DNA of 64,000 nucleotides. Origin: Vagococcus fessus. Lineage in GTDB: Bacteria > Bacillota > Bacilli > Lactobacillales > Vagococcaceae. The position numbers and the translations under genes are program-made. The notes below the pieces were generated by a model that was not told the DNA's origin, searched no databases, and saw only the letters and a list, made by a program, of their open reading frames with translations. The DNA lies in the NCBI RefSeq assembly GCF_003987565.1, contig NZ_NGJY01000001.1:434001-498000 (forward strand). Direction: 5' to 3'. Positions 9,839-21,194 of the stretch are shown one piece after another (within the stretch, counting starts at the first letter, position 1; every line of letters starts with the position of its first letter).

Positions 9839-10768
9839 ATGAAACTAAAAGAAAAAGTACTCTCTACAGATGGAGAAACTTACCTTAATTATGTTACCTG
9901 GTTACCTTCCACAGAAAAACCCAAAGCCGTTTTACAACTTGTTCACGGTATGGCTGAGTATATCGAACGATATGATGATTTTGCTCATTACTTAAATAAA
10001 AATAATATACTCGTTGTAGGTCATGACCATCTAGGGCATGGCTATTCAGTTAACGAGGAAACTCCTCTCTATGGCTACTTCAGTAAAGAAAATAGCCCCG
10101 AACTATTAATTGAGGATGTTCACTCAATAACACTTAAAGCTCAAACCGCTTATCCAAACTTACCTTATTTTATTATGGGACATAGTATGGGCTCATTCGT
10201 CGTAAGAAACTACCTGAAGAACTATTCCAAATTAGTCGATGGTGCCATTATAATGGGTACTGGCGGACGTCGTCCTGAACTCCGTGCAGCTCTAACGGTG
10301 ACTGCTCTACTAAACAAAAAACATCCTACAGCACTCAATAAAAAAATTGATGCTCTTGCTTTTGGTAATTTTTACAAAGCTTTCCCAGAAAAACGAACAC
10401 CTATGGATTGGCTATCAAAAAATAAACAAAATGTAGATGAGTATCTCGAAGACCCACTACTAGGCTTTACCTTTACCAACAACGGATTTGATACATTATT
10501 CCAACTAACCGCATCGGCAAATGAAAAAGGTTGGTATAATAGGATCAACCATGATTTACCTATTCTCTTTACAAGTGGTGAAAAAGACCCTGTAGGCAAT
10601 TTTGGGAAAGGCGTCATCCAAGTAACCGAAGAAATGGTATCAGACGGATTTGACGCTGTCACACTACAGCTTTATCCAGATTTGCGTCACGAAATTTTAA
10701 ATGAAGATGAAAAAGACTTGATTCAATCAGATATTCTAAATTGGATTAATCACCAACTACCTAAATAA
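9839..10768 (+). CDS. Alpha/beta hydrolase, lysophospholipase/monoacylglycerol lipase type
   Basis: A 309-residue cytoplasmic serine hydrolase of the Hydrolase_4 group. It shows the oxyanion motif LVHGMAEYIERY, the DHLGHG loop, nucleophile elbow GHSMGS near residue 116, an acid candidate in FTSGEKDPVGNFG, and a catalytic His in YPDLRHEILNE. The family hydrolyses lysophospholipids or monoglycerides; the substrate here is inferred only by family. I chose the ATG at 9839: AAAGGA (9825-9830) lies 8 bases before it and overlaps the earlier ATG at 9830. It is a single-gene unit ended by a perfect palindromic terminator. Confidence 0.88.
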   Translation: MKLKEKVLSTDGETYLNYVTWLPSTEKPKAVLQLVHGMAEYIERYDDFAHYLNKNNILVVGHDHLGHGYSVNEETPLYGYFSKENSPELLIEDVHSITLKAQTAYPNLPYFIMGHSMGSFVVRNYLKNYSKLVDGAIIMGTGGRRPELRAALTVTALLNKKHPTALNKKIDALAFGNFYKAFPEKRTPMDWLSKNKQNVDEYLEDPLLGFTFTNNGFDTLFQLTASANEKGWYNRINHDLPILFTSGEKDPVGNFGKGVIQVTEEMVSDGFDAVTLQLYPDLRHEILNEDEKDLIQSDILNWINHQLPK

Positions 10769-10801
10769 AAAAGACGATTAGCTAAGCTAATCGTCTTTTT
10801 T
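10769..10801. terminator. Bidirectional terminator
   Basis: A 27-base near-perfect palindrome centred at 10784 (arms AAGACGATTAGCT and AGCTAATCGTCTT) flanked by A and T runs; ends the hydrolase gene and the facing minus-strand gene. Confidence 0.9.
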
Positions 10802-11369
10802 AATGATCTTCACTATAATAAACTTCAATACCTTCTTTTTTTAAAATATTAATAAATTCTGAAGGTCTATCAAAAAATGGAACTAATGCTGTCATTTCAT
10901 CATTTTGTTTTAAATCTGTTACCAATTCTGGCAATTCTATGCTGTTGCCATCAAACAATACCTCAATCTCTGTCTTATCCTTCATTTCTAACACTAGTTT
11001 TCTGTAACCTAATGTTTTCACTTTATGAGGATTTTTCAAATCTGGCTTGCGAACAACCTTAGTATCACCTTGAGATAAAAAATGACCAATACGAGTTGTT
11101 CTACTTTCCCCGTATACCATCTGTCCCTTATTCAAATAATTATCTGTTGTGACAGGATAAAGAATTCGACCGTCACCTTCTTCAAATACATTTTCCTCAA
11201 TTTCTTCTGTTACAGGAAATAATAAATAAGGCACTAGCTCTATTCTGGCTCTCCAAATATCAGTAAGTGAAACTTTTTTACCATTAGCTAAAACCAATCG
11301 TTCATTTTCAAACACGCCTTTAATTGCATCCAAAATAATCCACTCCTTACTATTTGATTTCTTCTTCAT
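10800..11369 (-). CDS. Conserved hypothetical protein, 189 residues
   Basis: I do not recognise this family. The protein is soluble, with no signal peptide or membrane segment. It begins with a lysine/serine-rich stretch and has a beta-rich middle with charged turns, LVLEMKDKTEIEVLFDGNSIELPELVTDL, and a C-terminal alpha/beta end (FINILKKEGIEVYY). There are no cysteines or obvious catalytic motifs. It stands alone on the minus strand, divergent from the yigZ operon and convergent with the hydrolase gene; the stop codon falls in the shared terminator. Composition matches its neighbours, so it is probably a real native gene. Confidence 0.75.
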   Translation of the reverse strand: MKKKSNSKEWIILDAIKGVFENERLVLANGKKVSLTDIWRARIELVPYLLFPVTEEIEENVFEEGDGRILYPVTTDNYLNKGQMVYGESRTTRIGHFLSQGDTKVVRKPDLKNPHKVKTLGYRKLVLEMKDKTEIEVLFDGNSIELPELVTDLKQNDEMTALVPFFDRPSEFINILKKEGIEVYYSEDH

Positions 11370-11427
11370 TCTACTATTAAATCCCCTATAAATTCAAATA
11401 TTAATTAAAAATACTCATTATTTTTGC

Positions 11428-11456
11428 TTGCTTGATACACGCAGCCTCGCTATACT
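11428..11456 (+). promoter_or_regulatory. Promoter of the yigZ-GNAT-rpiR operon
   Basis: -35 TTGCTT (11428-11433), 17-base spacer, -10 TATACT (11451-11456). The start codon follows 21 bases after the -10 box. Confidence 0.7.
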
Positions 11457-11477
11457 TAATATGAAACGAGGTGTAAC

Positions 11478-12113
11478 ATGTTAACAACATACTTAACTAT
11501 TCAGGAAAATGGCACACATGAAATCGAAATTAAGAAATCCCGATTCATCTGCCATCTTTATCGTATAGAATCAGAAGACGAAGCTAAAATGCTTTTAAAT
11601 AAAATAAAAAAGGAACACTGGAAAGCGAGTCATAACTGTCATGCTTATGTTTTAGGTGATGAAAATGAATTACAACGAAGTAGCGACGATGGCGAACCAA
11701 GTGGAACAGCAGGTCTTCCTATGTTAGAAATCCTAAAAAAAAGAAATATTATCAATACGCTAGCTATTGTTACACGTTATTTTGGCGGAACTGAGTTAGG
11801 TAAAGGCGGCTTAATTCGCGCTTACGGCGGAGCTGTCAATGAAGCTTTGGATGTAGTTGGTATTGTCCAAGGTAAGTTACAACAAGAAATACATGTCACA
11901 CTAGACTATACTCAACATAGTAAATTTGATTACTTTATTGAGAATTCAACTTATTCTATCAAAGAAACTACTTTTACAGATAAAGTTGTGGTGACTTGTA
12001 TGGTAGATGAACCTCAAATTGAAGTGTTTTATACTGATGTAACCGAGTTATTTAGCGGTCAGGCTCTGTTGGAAAAAGGAAATAAAACCTATCACGAAAC
12101 ACCCATAACTTAA
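11478..12113 (+). CDS. YigZ/IMPACT family protein
   Basis: The 211-residue protein matches the UPF0029/IMPACT family: KSRFICHLYRIESEDEA, then HNCHAYVLGDENELQRSSDDGEPSGTAG, then VTRYFGGTELGKGGLIRAYG. It has a C-terminal ferredoxin-like domain (DUF1949). The molecular role is unresolved; family members have been linked to translation regulation. The ATG follows GAGGTGTAAC. It is first in an operon with the acetyltransferase (13 bases later) and the RpiR regulator. Confidence 0.92.
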   Translation: MLTTYLTIQENGTHEIEIKKSRFICHLYRIESEDEAKMLLNKIKKEHWKASHNCHAYVLGDENELQRSSDDGEPSGTAGLPMLEILKKRNIINTLAIVTRYFGGTELGKGGLIRAYGGAVNEALDVVGIVQGKLQQEIHVTLDYTQHSKFDYFIENSTYSIKETTFTDKVVVTCMVDEPQIEVFYTDVTELFSGQALLEKGNKTYHETPIT

Positions 12114-12126
12114 AGGAGGAATACTT

Positions 12127-12564
12127 TTGACTATCCGCTGGACTGATTCTCTTTCCAATCCTATATATAACGATTCTTTAGCGATAAGAAAAGACGTATT
12201 TATTAAGGAGCAACATATTTCACCCGCTATCGAAATCAGCGATGAGGAGAACTCTTATCACTTCGTTATCTACTCAAAAGAAAATGAACCAATGGCTACT
12301 TGTCGGCTAAAACAGTTAGATAGTAAAACTTTTAAACTACAACGTTTAGCTGTTAGATGCGCTTATAGAAAAAAAGCCATTGGATCCTCACTTATTCAAG
12401 CTATTGAAGCATTCTCTATTGAAAATGGCGTGCCTAATATCGTTTTAAGTGCCCAAGAACATGCCTTACCCTTTTATCTTAAACAAGGCTACGACATAAC
12501 AGGACATCCTTTTGAAGAGATTGGAATACCACACTACCCTTTAAGTAAATCACTCTCACTGTAA
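12127..12564 (+). CDS. GNAT family N-acetyltransferase
   Basis: A 145-residue acetyltransferase. The signature is ATCRLKQLDSKTFKLQRLAVRCAYRKKAIGSSLIQAIEAF: beta strand 4 followed by the acetyl-CoA pyrophosphate loop (R-x-x-x-A-I-G-S). The late ALPFYLKQGYDITGHPF is the usual motif B end of the ElaA/YjcF-like group. It starts with TTG at 12127; AAAGGAGGA about 7 bases upstream decides this start. The acceptor substrate is unknown. Confidence 0.85.
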   Translation: MTIRWTDSLSNPIYNDSLAIRKDVFIKEQHISPAIEISDEENSYHFVIYSKENEPMATCRLKQLDSKTFKLQRLAVRCAYRKKAIGSSLIQAIEAFSIENGVPNIVLSAQEHALPFYLKQGYDITGHPFEEIGIPHYPLSKSLSL

Positions 12565-12592
12565 CGACTAGACCTATTAAAAATGAGGAATT

Positions 12593-13324
12593 ATGATGCT
12601 AACTTTTGAACACTCTAATAACCTTAGCTCGCTAGATTTGACTATTATCAACTACATAGAAAACAACTATGACAAAGTCATATACATGCGTGTAAGAGAT
12701 CTCGCTAACGAAACATATACATCACCTGCTACTGTTTTACGGTGTATCAAAAAACTTGGGTTTGCTAATTTTCCAGAATTCAAAGCTCAACTTCAACTAA
12801 AGAAAAATTATAAAAAAGAACATACAGAAACGGCTTTCCCTTTTTCTTTTCAAAAAAGCTTTGAAAAAGACTTATCAACCATTGGAAATCTGATTGAAAA
12901 AGCAGATATCACTTATTGTTTAGGATTAGGAAACTCACAACTAATGGCCACTTACGCCTCAAACCTACTTACTACTATCGGCTTTCGAAGTTTTAGTACA
13001 GACCCTGTCTTATCTTCATATAGCTTAAATAATAAACAGCATCCTACTCTCTCAGCCCAAGATGTTTGTTTAATTTTTTCTGCTTCTGGAGAATCGCATA
13101 GTATTGTCCAACTTGCTAAAGATCTCCAAGAAACGAGTATCGTCACGATTAGTATATCAAGCCAAGAGTTTAACTCTCTAGCTACCTATACGGATTATCA
13201 TTTTAACTATAACTCAGCTATCGAGCGAACACCTCATAATTTGGATCTAAGTTCGCAATTACCTACTGTGTATTTTATTGAAACGCTTATACAATTCTTA
13301 ATGAAAAAAAAGTCGCCCCAATAG
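12593..13324 (+). CDS. MurR/RpiR family transcriptional regulator
   Basis: RpiR-type regulators bind DNA through an N-terminal helix-turn-helix and sense sugar phosphates through a C-terminal SIS domain. Here the HTH covers residues 1-75 (RVRDLANETYTSPATVLRCIKKLGF) and the SIS domain residues 100-235 (DVCLIFSASGESHSIVQLAKDL). It is 243 residues, somewhat shorter than the 280 typical for the family. GAGG lies 4 bases before this ATG and 7 before the next one at 12596, so 12596 may be the true start. It faces the phospho-beta-glucosidase gene and is a plausible regulator of it. Confidence 0.88.
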   Translation: MMLTFEHSNNLSSLDLTIINYIENNYDKVIYMRVRDLANETYTSPATVLRCIKKLGFANFPEFKAQLQLKKNYKKEHTETAFPFSFQKSFEKDLSTIGNLIEKADITYCLGLGNSQLMATYASNLLTTIGFRSFSTDPVLSSYSLNNKQHPTLSAQDVCLIFSASGESHSIVQLAKDLQETSIVTISISSQEFNSLATYTDYHFNYNSAIERTPHNLDLSSQLPTVYFIETLIQFLMKKKSPQ

Positions 13325-13336
13325 GAACGACTTTTT
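13310..13336. terminator. Bidirectional terminator between rpiR-type gene and GH1 gene
   Basis: Arms AAAGTCG and CGACTTT around a short loop, with flanking A and T runs; overlaps the end of the regulator gene. Confidence 0.75.
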
Positions 13337-15642
<2,306 letters not shown>

Positions 15643-15653
<11 letters not shown>

Positions 15654-16518
15654 GTGTCAAAACCTCCTTGCCTGATGTAAATTGGATAAACATTTTTTGT
15701 AAATCTACACGGTCCACCGTTAAATCATCTGGAAGTTCTGGTAACTTGCCGTAGCAATATACTGTCACTTCTTCGCCCATTTCTTCAAAACCAATAATTG
15801 TTGGTTCATTAAGCAATGACTCCATTTTTTCTTTAGGGCCTTTTACTGACCAGGCTTTAGCTAGAATATGATCGACTGTTTCTTCTAAGATTATTTGTCC
15901 CTCGTCCAATACAATTACTGAGTTAATAACATTAGCTATCTCAGAAATTAAATGTGTTGATAGAATAAAACTACGAGGTTTATCAATAAATGTTGCCACT
16001 AACTCTTTGTAAAAAATATCACGATGATTAGCATCCAATCCTAATGTCGGTTCATCTAGAAATATAAATTTACACGGAACACATAAAGCTAAAATAATAT
16101 TAAAAATTGATTTATAACCTGTTGAAAGTTTAGCTAACTTCATTTTCACATCCAAACCAAATATAGAAATTAAACGTTCCATTAACTCTGTATCAAAATC
16201 GTCATATACTAACTTGGCGAAATTAAAATAATCTTTTGCTTGCATAGAGTCATCTCTTCCAAACAAGCAGCTATCATTAACTAAGAAAATTTCAGACAAT
16301 AACTCGTCATTTTCAAGAACATTTTCATTGTCTAATAAAACCTCACCCTCATCTCCAATAATTCTATTATTAATAATTGAAAGAAGCGTGCTCTTTCCCG
16401 CGCCATTTCGACCTAATAAGCCATATAGCTGTCCTTCTTCTAATTTAAAATTAACTTGATGCAACACTTGTTTCTTACCAAACGATTTATCAATGCTAAT
16501 TATTTCTAATTTACTCAT
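15643..16518 (-). CDS. ABC transporter ATP-binding protein
   Basis: A 291-residue ATPase with Walker A GRNGAGKST near residue 38, a signature of degenerate form LSTGYKSI in place of LSGGQ, and Walker B FIFLDEPTLGLD. The C-terminal 80 residues are an extension of the kind found in YtrB/ABC-2-like exporter ATPases. The ATG at 16518 follows GAGGG by 7 bases; an upstream TTG is unlikely. It overlaps the GntR gene by 8 bases and the permease gene by 11, a tightly coupled operon. Confidence 0.88.
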
Positions 16519-16882
16519 TTCCAAACCCTCTCTCGATTAATACTAGTAGTTCTGTTTTGGATAAATTCAAACCTTTCGCTTCCGCTACTAGTCCAACAAT
16601 ATTTTCATTAATAAACTGCTCTTTGCGTTCTTCAAAAATGAGTTGACTCCCATTTTCTGTTACAAACATTCCGATACCACGTCGTTTGACTAATATTTTT
16701 TTAGAAACGAGCAAATTCATTCCTTTTAATACGGTAGCAGGATTAACATTATAGCGTTTTGAAATTTCAGTTGTAGAAGGAATTTGTGTACCTGGACCAT
16801 ATATCCCTTTCATTACACCCTCTTCGATTTGCTTTGCAATTTGTTTATACAAAGGTAACGTACTATCAAAATCTAATCTCAT
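16511..16882 (-). CDS. GntR family regulator, YtrA subfamily
   Basis: A 123-residue regulator: a winged HTH (residues 8-75, LYKQIAKQIEEGVMKGIYGPGTQIPSTTEISKRYNVNPATVLKGMNLL) and a short C-terminal dimerisation tail, the size of the YtrA subgroup. These repress an adjacent ABC transporter operon and often respond to cell-envelope stress. It is first in the operon, behind a good promoter; the region between promoter and start has repeated AGTTA/TAACT half-sites that could be its operator. Confidence 0.9.
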   Translation of the reverse strand: MRLDFDSTLPLYKQIAKQIEEGVMKGIYGPGTQIPSTTEISKRYNVNPATVLKGMNLLVSKKILVKRRGIGMFVTENGSQLIFEERKEQFINENIVGLVAEAKGLNLSKTELLVLIERGFGNE

Positions 16883-16925
16883 CTCATCACCCTCCTAGTT
16901 AATCAGTTAATCACTAACCTAACTA

Positions 16926-16954
16926 AGTATACGACAATGTTTTTTTCATGTAAA
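16926..16954 (-). promoter_or_regulatory. Promoter of the GntR-ABC operon
   Basis: Minus-strand -35 TTTACA (16954-16949), 17-base spacer, -10 TATACT (16931-16926). Just downstream (16898-16925) lie repeated AGTTAATC and inverted TAACT half-sites, a likely autoregulatory operator. Confidence 0.7.
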
Positions 16955-17088
16955 GACTAATTGTTCATTTTTGCAACGTATTGTGTACTAACACGTAGAA
17001 TAACGATGAGAATTTTATGAACTTAATTGCAAAATAAACACTTAAGATGATAGACTGAATAAGAAGAATTTAAGGAGGGCGTATAAAT

Positions 17089-18552
17089 ATGACACGTATC
17101 ACTATCGCAAAAAATGAAAAAGATTTAGGCATACCGCTACAGTACTTAAACCGCCATGGTTTTATTACAGGTGCTACCGGAACCGGAAAAACAGTCACAC
17201 TAAAGGTTATTGCTGAACAATTAAGTAAACAAGGAATACCAGTGTTTTTAGCTGATATCAAGGGTGATTTAGCTAGTTTATCTCAAGCTGGTGATGCCGA
17301 TAAAATGAAGGACCGCCTTGAAAAACTCGGAATTACTGATTACACCGCTCAACCCTTTCCAGTTCATCTGTGGGATGTATACGGAGAATTAGGTCACCCT
17401 GTTAGAGGGACGATTTCAGAGATGGGTCCTATCCTACTTTCTCGATTATTTGAATTAAGTGACACTCAAGCAGATGTCTTACAAGTTTTATTTAAAATTG
17501 CAGATGACAAAGGTTACCTTTTAATTGATTTAAAAGATTTACAATCCTTGGTCACAGAAGTAAGCAATCACTTGCCTGACTATACAGGTGAATATGGTCA
17601 TATTACTAAACAAACTCTTGGTGCAATTCAACGACACTTACTTACCATACAAGAACAAGGCGGAGATTTATTCTTTGGAGAACCGGCTATAAAACTAACT
17701 GATTTCATTAGACAAGATGATACTGGTAAAGGCTACCTAAATATTTTAATGGCACAAAAACTTTATCAAAATCCGCTATTGTATGCGACAATGTTAATTT
17801 GGTTACTTGCACAATTATTTGAAGAACTGCCCGAAGTTGGCGATTTAGATAAGCCAAAACTTGTTTTCTTCTTTGATGAAGCACATCTTCTATTTAATGA
17901 CATGCCCAAAAGCCTAGTGTCACAAGTTGAAAAAGTGGTTCGTTTAATCCGATCAAAAGGTGTGGGCGTTTATTTTGTTACCCAAAACCCAATCGACCTA
18001 CCAGAATCGATTTTAGCTCAGCTAGGTAATCGTATCCAACATGCCTTACGTGCCTATACACCCAAAGAACAAAAAGCAATTAAAGCTGCGGCTGATAGCT
18101 ACCGCCCTAATGAAAACTTTAAAGTAGCGGATGTTATTACTGAGTTACAAGTTGGTGAAGCTTTAATTTCATTCTTAGATGATACCGGAACACCAAGTAT
18201 TGTCGAACGAGCAATGGTCAGACCACCTGAAAGTTTCCTAGGAACAGTCGATGAAACTCAGTATAAAAAACTAATTGAAACTTCTCCTTTCGATGCACAA
18301 TACCGCTCTCCTGTTGATCGTGAATCAGCTTATGAACTTCTTTCTAAAAAAATTGATGCTGAACGAGAAGAAGAAGCGAAAGAGAAATTACAAAAGGAAT
18401 TAGAAAAAGAAGAAAAACTTAAAGAAAAAGCGAAGAAGAAAAAACCAAAAGGTGCTGTTGAAAAAATAGCAGACTCTTTCACAAATCAGTTAATTAGAAG
18501 TATTGGTCGAGAAATGAGTCGTAGTGTACTTGGTATATTCAAACGTAAATAA
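17089..18552 (+). CDS. HerA-like ATPase (DUF853 family)
   Basis: A 487-residue P-loop ATPase of the HerA/FtsK superfamily, similar to E. coli YjgR. Visible are Walker A GATGTGKT near residue 27, Walker B LVFFFDEAHLLF near residue 262, and an arginine-rich FVTQNPIDLPESILAQLGNRIQHALRAYTP sensor region. Residues 415-460 form a strongly charged KE-rich coiled coil. The cellular role is unsettled; DNA handling is inferred from the superfamily. It is monocistronic with AAGGAGG before the ATG and no nuclease partner such as NurA beside it. Confidence 0.88.
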   Translation: MTRITIAKNEKDLGIPLQYLNRHGFITGATGTGKTVTLKVIAEQLSKQGIPVFLADIKGDLASLSQAGDADKMKDRLEKLGITDYTAQPFPVHLWDVYGELGHPVRGTISEMGPILLSRLFELSDTQADVLQVLFKIADDKGYLLIDLKDLQSLVTEVSNHLPDYTGEYGHITKQTLGAIQRHLLTIQEQGGDLFFGEPAIKLTDFIRQDDTGKGYLNILMAQKLYQNPLLYATMLIWLLAQLFEELPEVGDLDKPKLVFFFDEAHLLFNDMPKSLVSQVEKVVRLIRSKGVGVYFVTQNPIDLPESILAQLGNRIQHALRAYTPKEQKAIKAAADSYRPNENFKVADVITELQVGEALISFLDDTGTPSIVERAMVRPPESFLGTVDETQYKKLIETSPFDAQYRSPVDRESAYELLSKKIDAEREEEAKEKLQKELEKEEKLKEKAKKKKPKGAVEKIADSFTNQLIRSIGREMSRSVLGIFKRK

Positions 18553-18575
18553 AAAGACCTTAAGGGTCTTTTTAA
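18553..18575 (+). terminator. Terminator of the HerA-like gene
   Basis: Stem AAAAGACC / GGTCTTTT around TTAA, immediately after the stop codon, followed by T bases. Confidence 0.85.
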
Positions 18576-18720
18576 TTTACATATTTTCGAATAACGTACG
18601 TTTTATACGTTAATAAAAAAAACAATTTAATTTCTAATAATAAACTAATTAGTTCAAATAACTATTTTTTTGAAAAAAACCACCCTTTTTGAGCGTTTTG
18701 TTTTGTTTTTTGGATTTTTT

Positions 18721-18743
18721 TTGTTATTTTCATATAATAACAA
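18721..18743. repeat. Inverted repeat upstream of the first Mga-like gene
   Basis: Arms TTGTTATT (18721-18728) and AATAACAA (18736-18743) with a 7-base loop. It lies just upstream of an extended -10 candidate TGC-TAAAAT at about 18757-18765. It may be an operator, but the whole region is AT-rich and T-tracted. Confidence 0.35.
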
Positions 18744-18810
18744 CCTGTTTATTTTATGCTAAAATAAATAGAATTCATTATATCTGTTGAATAAAGGAGA
18801 AAAGATCTTT

Positions 18811-20313
18811 ATGTTAAATCTTATATTTAAAACGAATGAACACAAAATACTAATGCTTCTTAATCAGCTTTCTAGCGAGAATCCTAAACAAAAAACGGAC
18901 TTATGCGAAAGTTTGGCAGTAAGTCGACCGACATTAGATCGTTATGTTTCACAGCTTAATGATTATTATCAAGATCAATTTAAAACAAGTCAACCTGTTA
19001 TTATAAATACAGGACAAACTTTACAAATTGATTTCAACTCACCTGAAAATCAACACCTCAGTAAAAATATTTTAATTATAAAAAAAGTTCAATCTGATTT
19101 AGCTCATTCCTACGAATATTTAATCTTGAACTATTTAGTGAAACATCGCCATTTTAAACTAAGTGAACTTTTAACTGAAATTAATATTTCAGAAGTTTAC
19201 TACAATCAAATTTTAGCTCGACTTAAAGCATTTTTAAAACACTATAACATAACAATTAAGACAAAACGCGGAAATATCGGTTTAGAGGGTAGCTTACAAA
19301 ATATCTTACTTTTTTCATACCTATTCTCAGAAATGCATGATAAATTATTTTCTGATGGAGAAAATTATAATGACGATAAAAAAATAGAAATAGAACGTTA
19401 CCTCACTGATCATACCATTAGTGATTTGAATGATTTCCAACAGTTTCGTGCAAATACCTTGTACAATTGTATAAGAAATTTCTTACCCGAATTAGAAAAC
19501 TACACCATAGAAGATCCCGATGTAAAACTGCTATTGGAACTCTTATATAATGAAACAAATTTATTCAGTCCAGAAATTAATGACATGATTTCTAACCCAG
19601 ATGCTCTTGCTTTTATAAATTTTTTAGTTCTAATACTATTTTCTCAGGTAGCAGAACAGAATGATCACCTTATAATCTACTTAAACATTTTAGAGAAGTT
19701 AAACACTGAATTGCCAGAGATAATTGCGCAATCTGAAGAAATCAGCCAACATCTACTAGATAGTATTGGTCCTACTTCAAAAAAAGATGCTTTAACATTT
19801 AACTATACAACATTAGTCAGCTTAATCTACCTAAAACTATTTTCATCAGATATGAAGAGTATCTTTAAAGCAACACAGCTAACGGAAGATGCCAAGGACA
19901 CTTCTCCAAAATCAACTCTTCAAGCTAATATTTCATCTGATTTGATTAAAACAGGGATTTCACCTAGCTACGCAAAACTATTATTAGACAATATCGACTT
20001 TTTTGAAGAATTAACGTCTTCTTTCTATCGCAAAACACGTCAAACACAACTTTATATTGTATTAGATTTCCAAACCAAATTATCTTATGAATATTACTTA
20101 AAAGAACGTTTGTCAGAATTATTCAAACCTGATACTATCGTCTTCCATAATGATGCAAGGCAGGCTGACTTAGTTGTTTCTGATCAACTGCACGCCTATG
20201 AAGAACCAGTTAAGTTTTACTACTATGCAAATATTGAAGCAGATAAAGATCTTCAAGCTCTATGCCGTTTGATTTCTGATATCTACTTAGAAAAACTTTT
20301 CCAAAAAAAATAA
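18811..20313 (+). CDS. Mga-like transcriptional regulator
   Basis: A 500-residue protein with an N-terminal HTH (KTDLCESLAVSRPTLDRYVSQLNDYY, residues about 30-55), a second winged-HTH region (HFKLSELLTEINISEVYYNQILARLKAFL) and long helical PRD-like middle regions, ending in an EIIB-like fold (QLYIVLDFQ...). This is the architecture of Mga/AtxA virulence regulators. AAAGGAGA (18793-18800) fixes the start at 18811 rather than the upstream TTG. It is a paralogue of the gene at 42891. Its target is unclear: it sits convergent with the citrate genes and has no divergent surface-protein gene. Confidence 0.85.
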   Translation: MLNLIFKTNEHKILMLLNQLSSENPKQKTDLCESLAVSRPTLDRYVSQLNDYYQDQFKTSQPVIINTGQTLQIDFNSPENQHLSKNILIIKKVQSDLAHSYEYLILNYLVKHRHFKLSELLTEINISEVYYNQILARLKAFLKHYNITIKTKRGNIGLEGSLQNILLFSYLFSEMHDKLFSDGENYNDDKKIEIERYLTDHTISDLNDFQQFRANTLYNCIRNFLPELENYTIEDPDVKLLLELLYNETNLFSPEINDMISNPDALAFINFLVLILFSQVAEQNDHLIIYLNILEKLNTELPEIIAQSEEISQHLLDSIGPTSKKDALTFNYTTLVSLIYLKLFSSDMKSIFKATQLTEDAKDTSPKSTLQANISSDLIKTGISPSYAKLLLDNIDFFEELTSSFYRKTRQTQLYIVLDFQTKLSYEYYLKERLSELFKPDTIVFHNDARQADLVVSDQLHAYEEPVKFYYYANIEADKDLQALCRLISDIYLEKLFQKK

Positions 20314-20337
20314 GACCATATGGTCTTATTTTTTTTG
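20309..20337. terminator. Bidirectional terminator between Mga-like gene and citG
   Basis: A perfect palindrome (arms AATAAGACCAT and ATGGTCTTATT, 20309-20330) with A run before and T run after; it covers the final codons of citG. Confidence 0.85.
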
Positions 20338-21183
20338 ATTAGATACCACTAAATATATAAACACGGTTACAATAAGCAAGTCTGCTGTTCCACCGATAGA
20401 TAGATTTTCAGAAATAAATAAGTCATTTAATTCATTTAGATAAAGTATTCCGTCTTTTGTTTGACTTCCACCTTTTTTGAAATAACGTGTCACAATTGTT
20501 TTAGCCCAATTTAATATTTTGACGTCACCCGCTCGTTTAATTAAATTACTATCCTCATTATAATAGAGCATCAACATCAAAACATTCAATAACGACTCAT
20601 TAGAGCAGTCCCCATATTGTTCTAACAAGGGTAAACCGTAATTTAATACAGTAGGAAAACCTTGTGCTACTTCCCCTCTAACTCCAAGCAAGCCATATTC
20701 GAGGTACAGTTTCTCGCCGTTTGTCAGCTTTTCTTCCGGCTTCAACTCTAAATTATTAAAATCATCTAGTAAGTGTCCTGTCATCTCTTTAACAACACTC
20801 TGAATTGAGTCAATTGATACTGTTGTTTTCTGATTATCCAAATAGCCTAATCCTGCTAATAAAATACCCAATGAAAAAATAGCACCTTTATGAGTATTAA
20901 CATCATAAGTCGACTTCATCATTTCTACTTCAGCCTTTAAGCCTATAGGACGAATAGAATCAAAAAGATTTTTTAAATCTACTCCATCAAATTGATAACC
21001 AGCCAGATACATGTCTTCAAACTCTTTTTGCATACTAGAGCTGCTATCTATAAATGTAAAAATATCCATATCCTGGTGTGCGCCTGGACTAACAGGGTCC
21101 ACTAAACCAGGCTTCGGGTGACAAACGGCTTCATAGAGCATAGCACGCTGGGCAAATTGACTATAATATCTAGCATTCTTCAT
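20326..21183 (-). CDS. citG: Triphosphoribosyl-dephospho-CoA synthase CitG
   Basis: Makes the precursor of the citrate lyase prosthetic group from ATP and dephospho-CoA. The 285-residue protein carries the family motif EAVCHPKPGLVDPVSPGAH near residue 15 and a helical, histidine/aspartate-rich body (GAIFSLGILLAGLGYL; KGGSQTKDGILYLNELNDLF; GGTADLL). I chose the ATG at 21183 behind AAAGGAG; an upstream in-frame codon falls inside citX. It is the last gene of the operon and separate from citX, not a CitXG fusion. Confidence 0.92.
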   Translation of the reverse strand: MKNARYYSQFAQRAMLYEAVCHPKPGLVDPVSPGAHQDMDIFTFIDSSSSMQKEFEDMYLAGYQFDGVDLKNLFDSIRPIGLKAEVEMMKSTYDVNTHKGAIFSLGILLAGLGYLDNQKTTVSIDSIQSVVKEMTGHLLDDFNNLELKPEEKLTNGEKLYLEYGLLGVRGEVAQGFPTVLNYGLPLLEQYGDCSNESLLNVLMLMLYYNEDSNLIKRAGDVKILNWAKTIVTRYFKKGGSQTKDGILYLNELNDLFISENLSIGGTADLLIVTVFIYLVVSNQKK

Positions 21184-21194
21184 TATTATCTCCT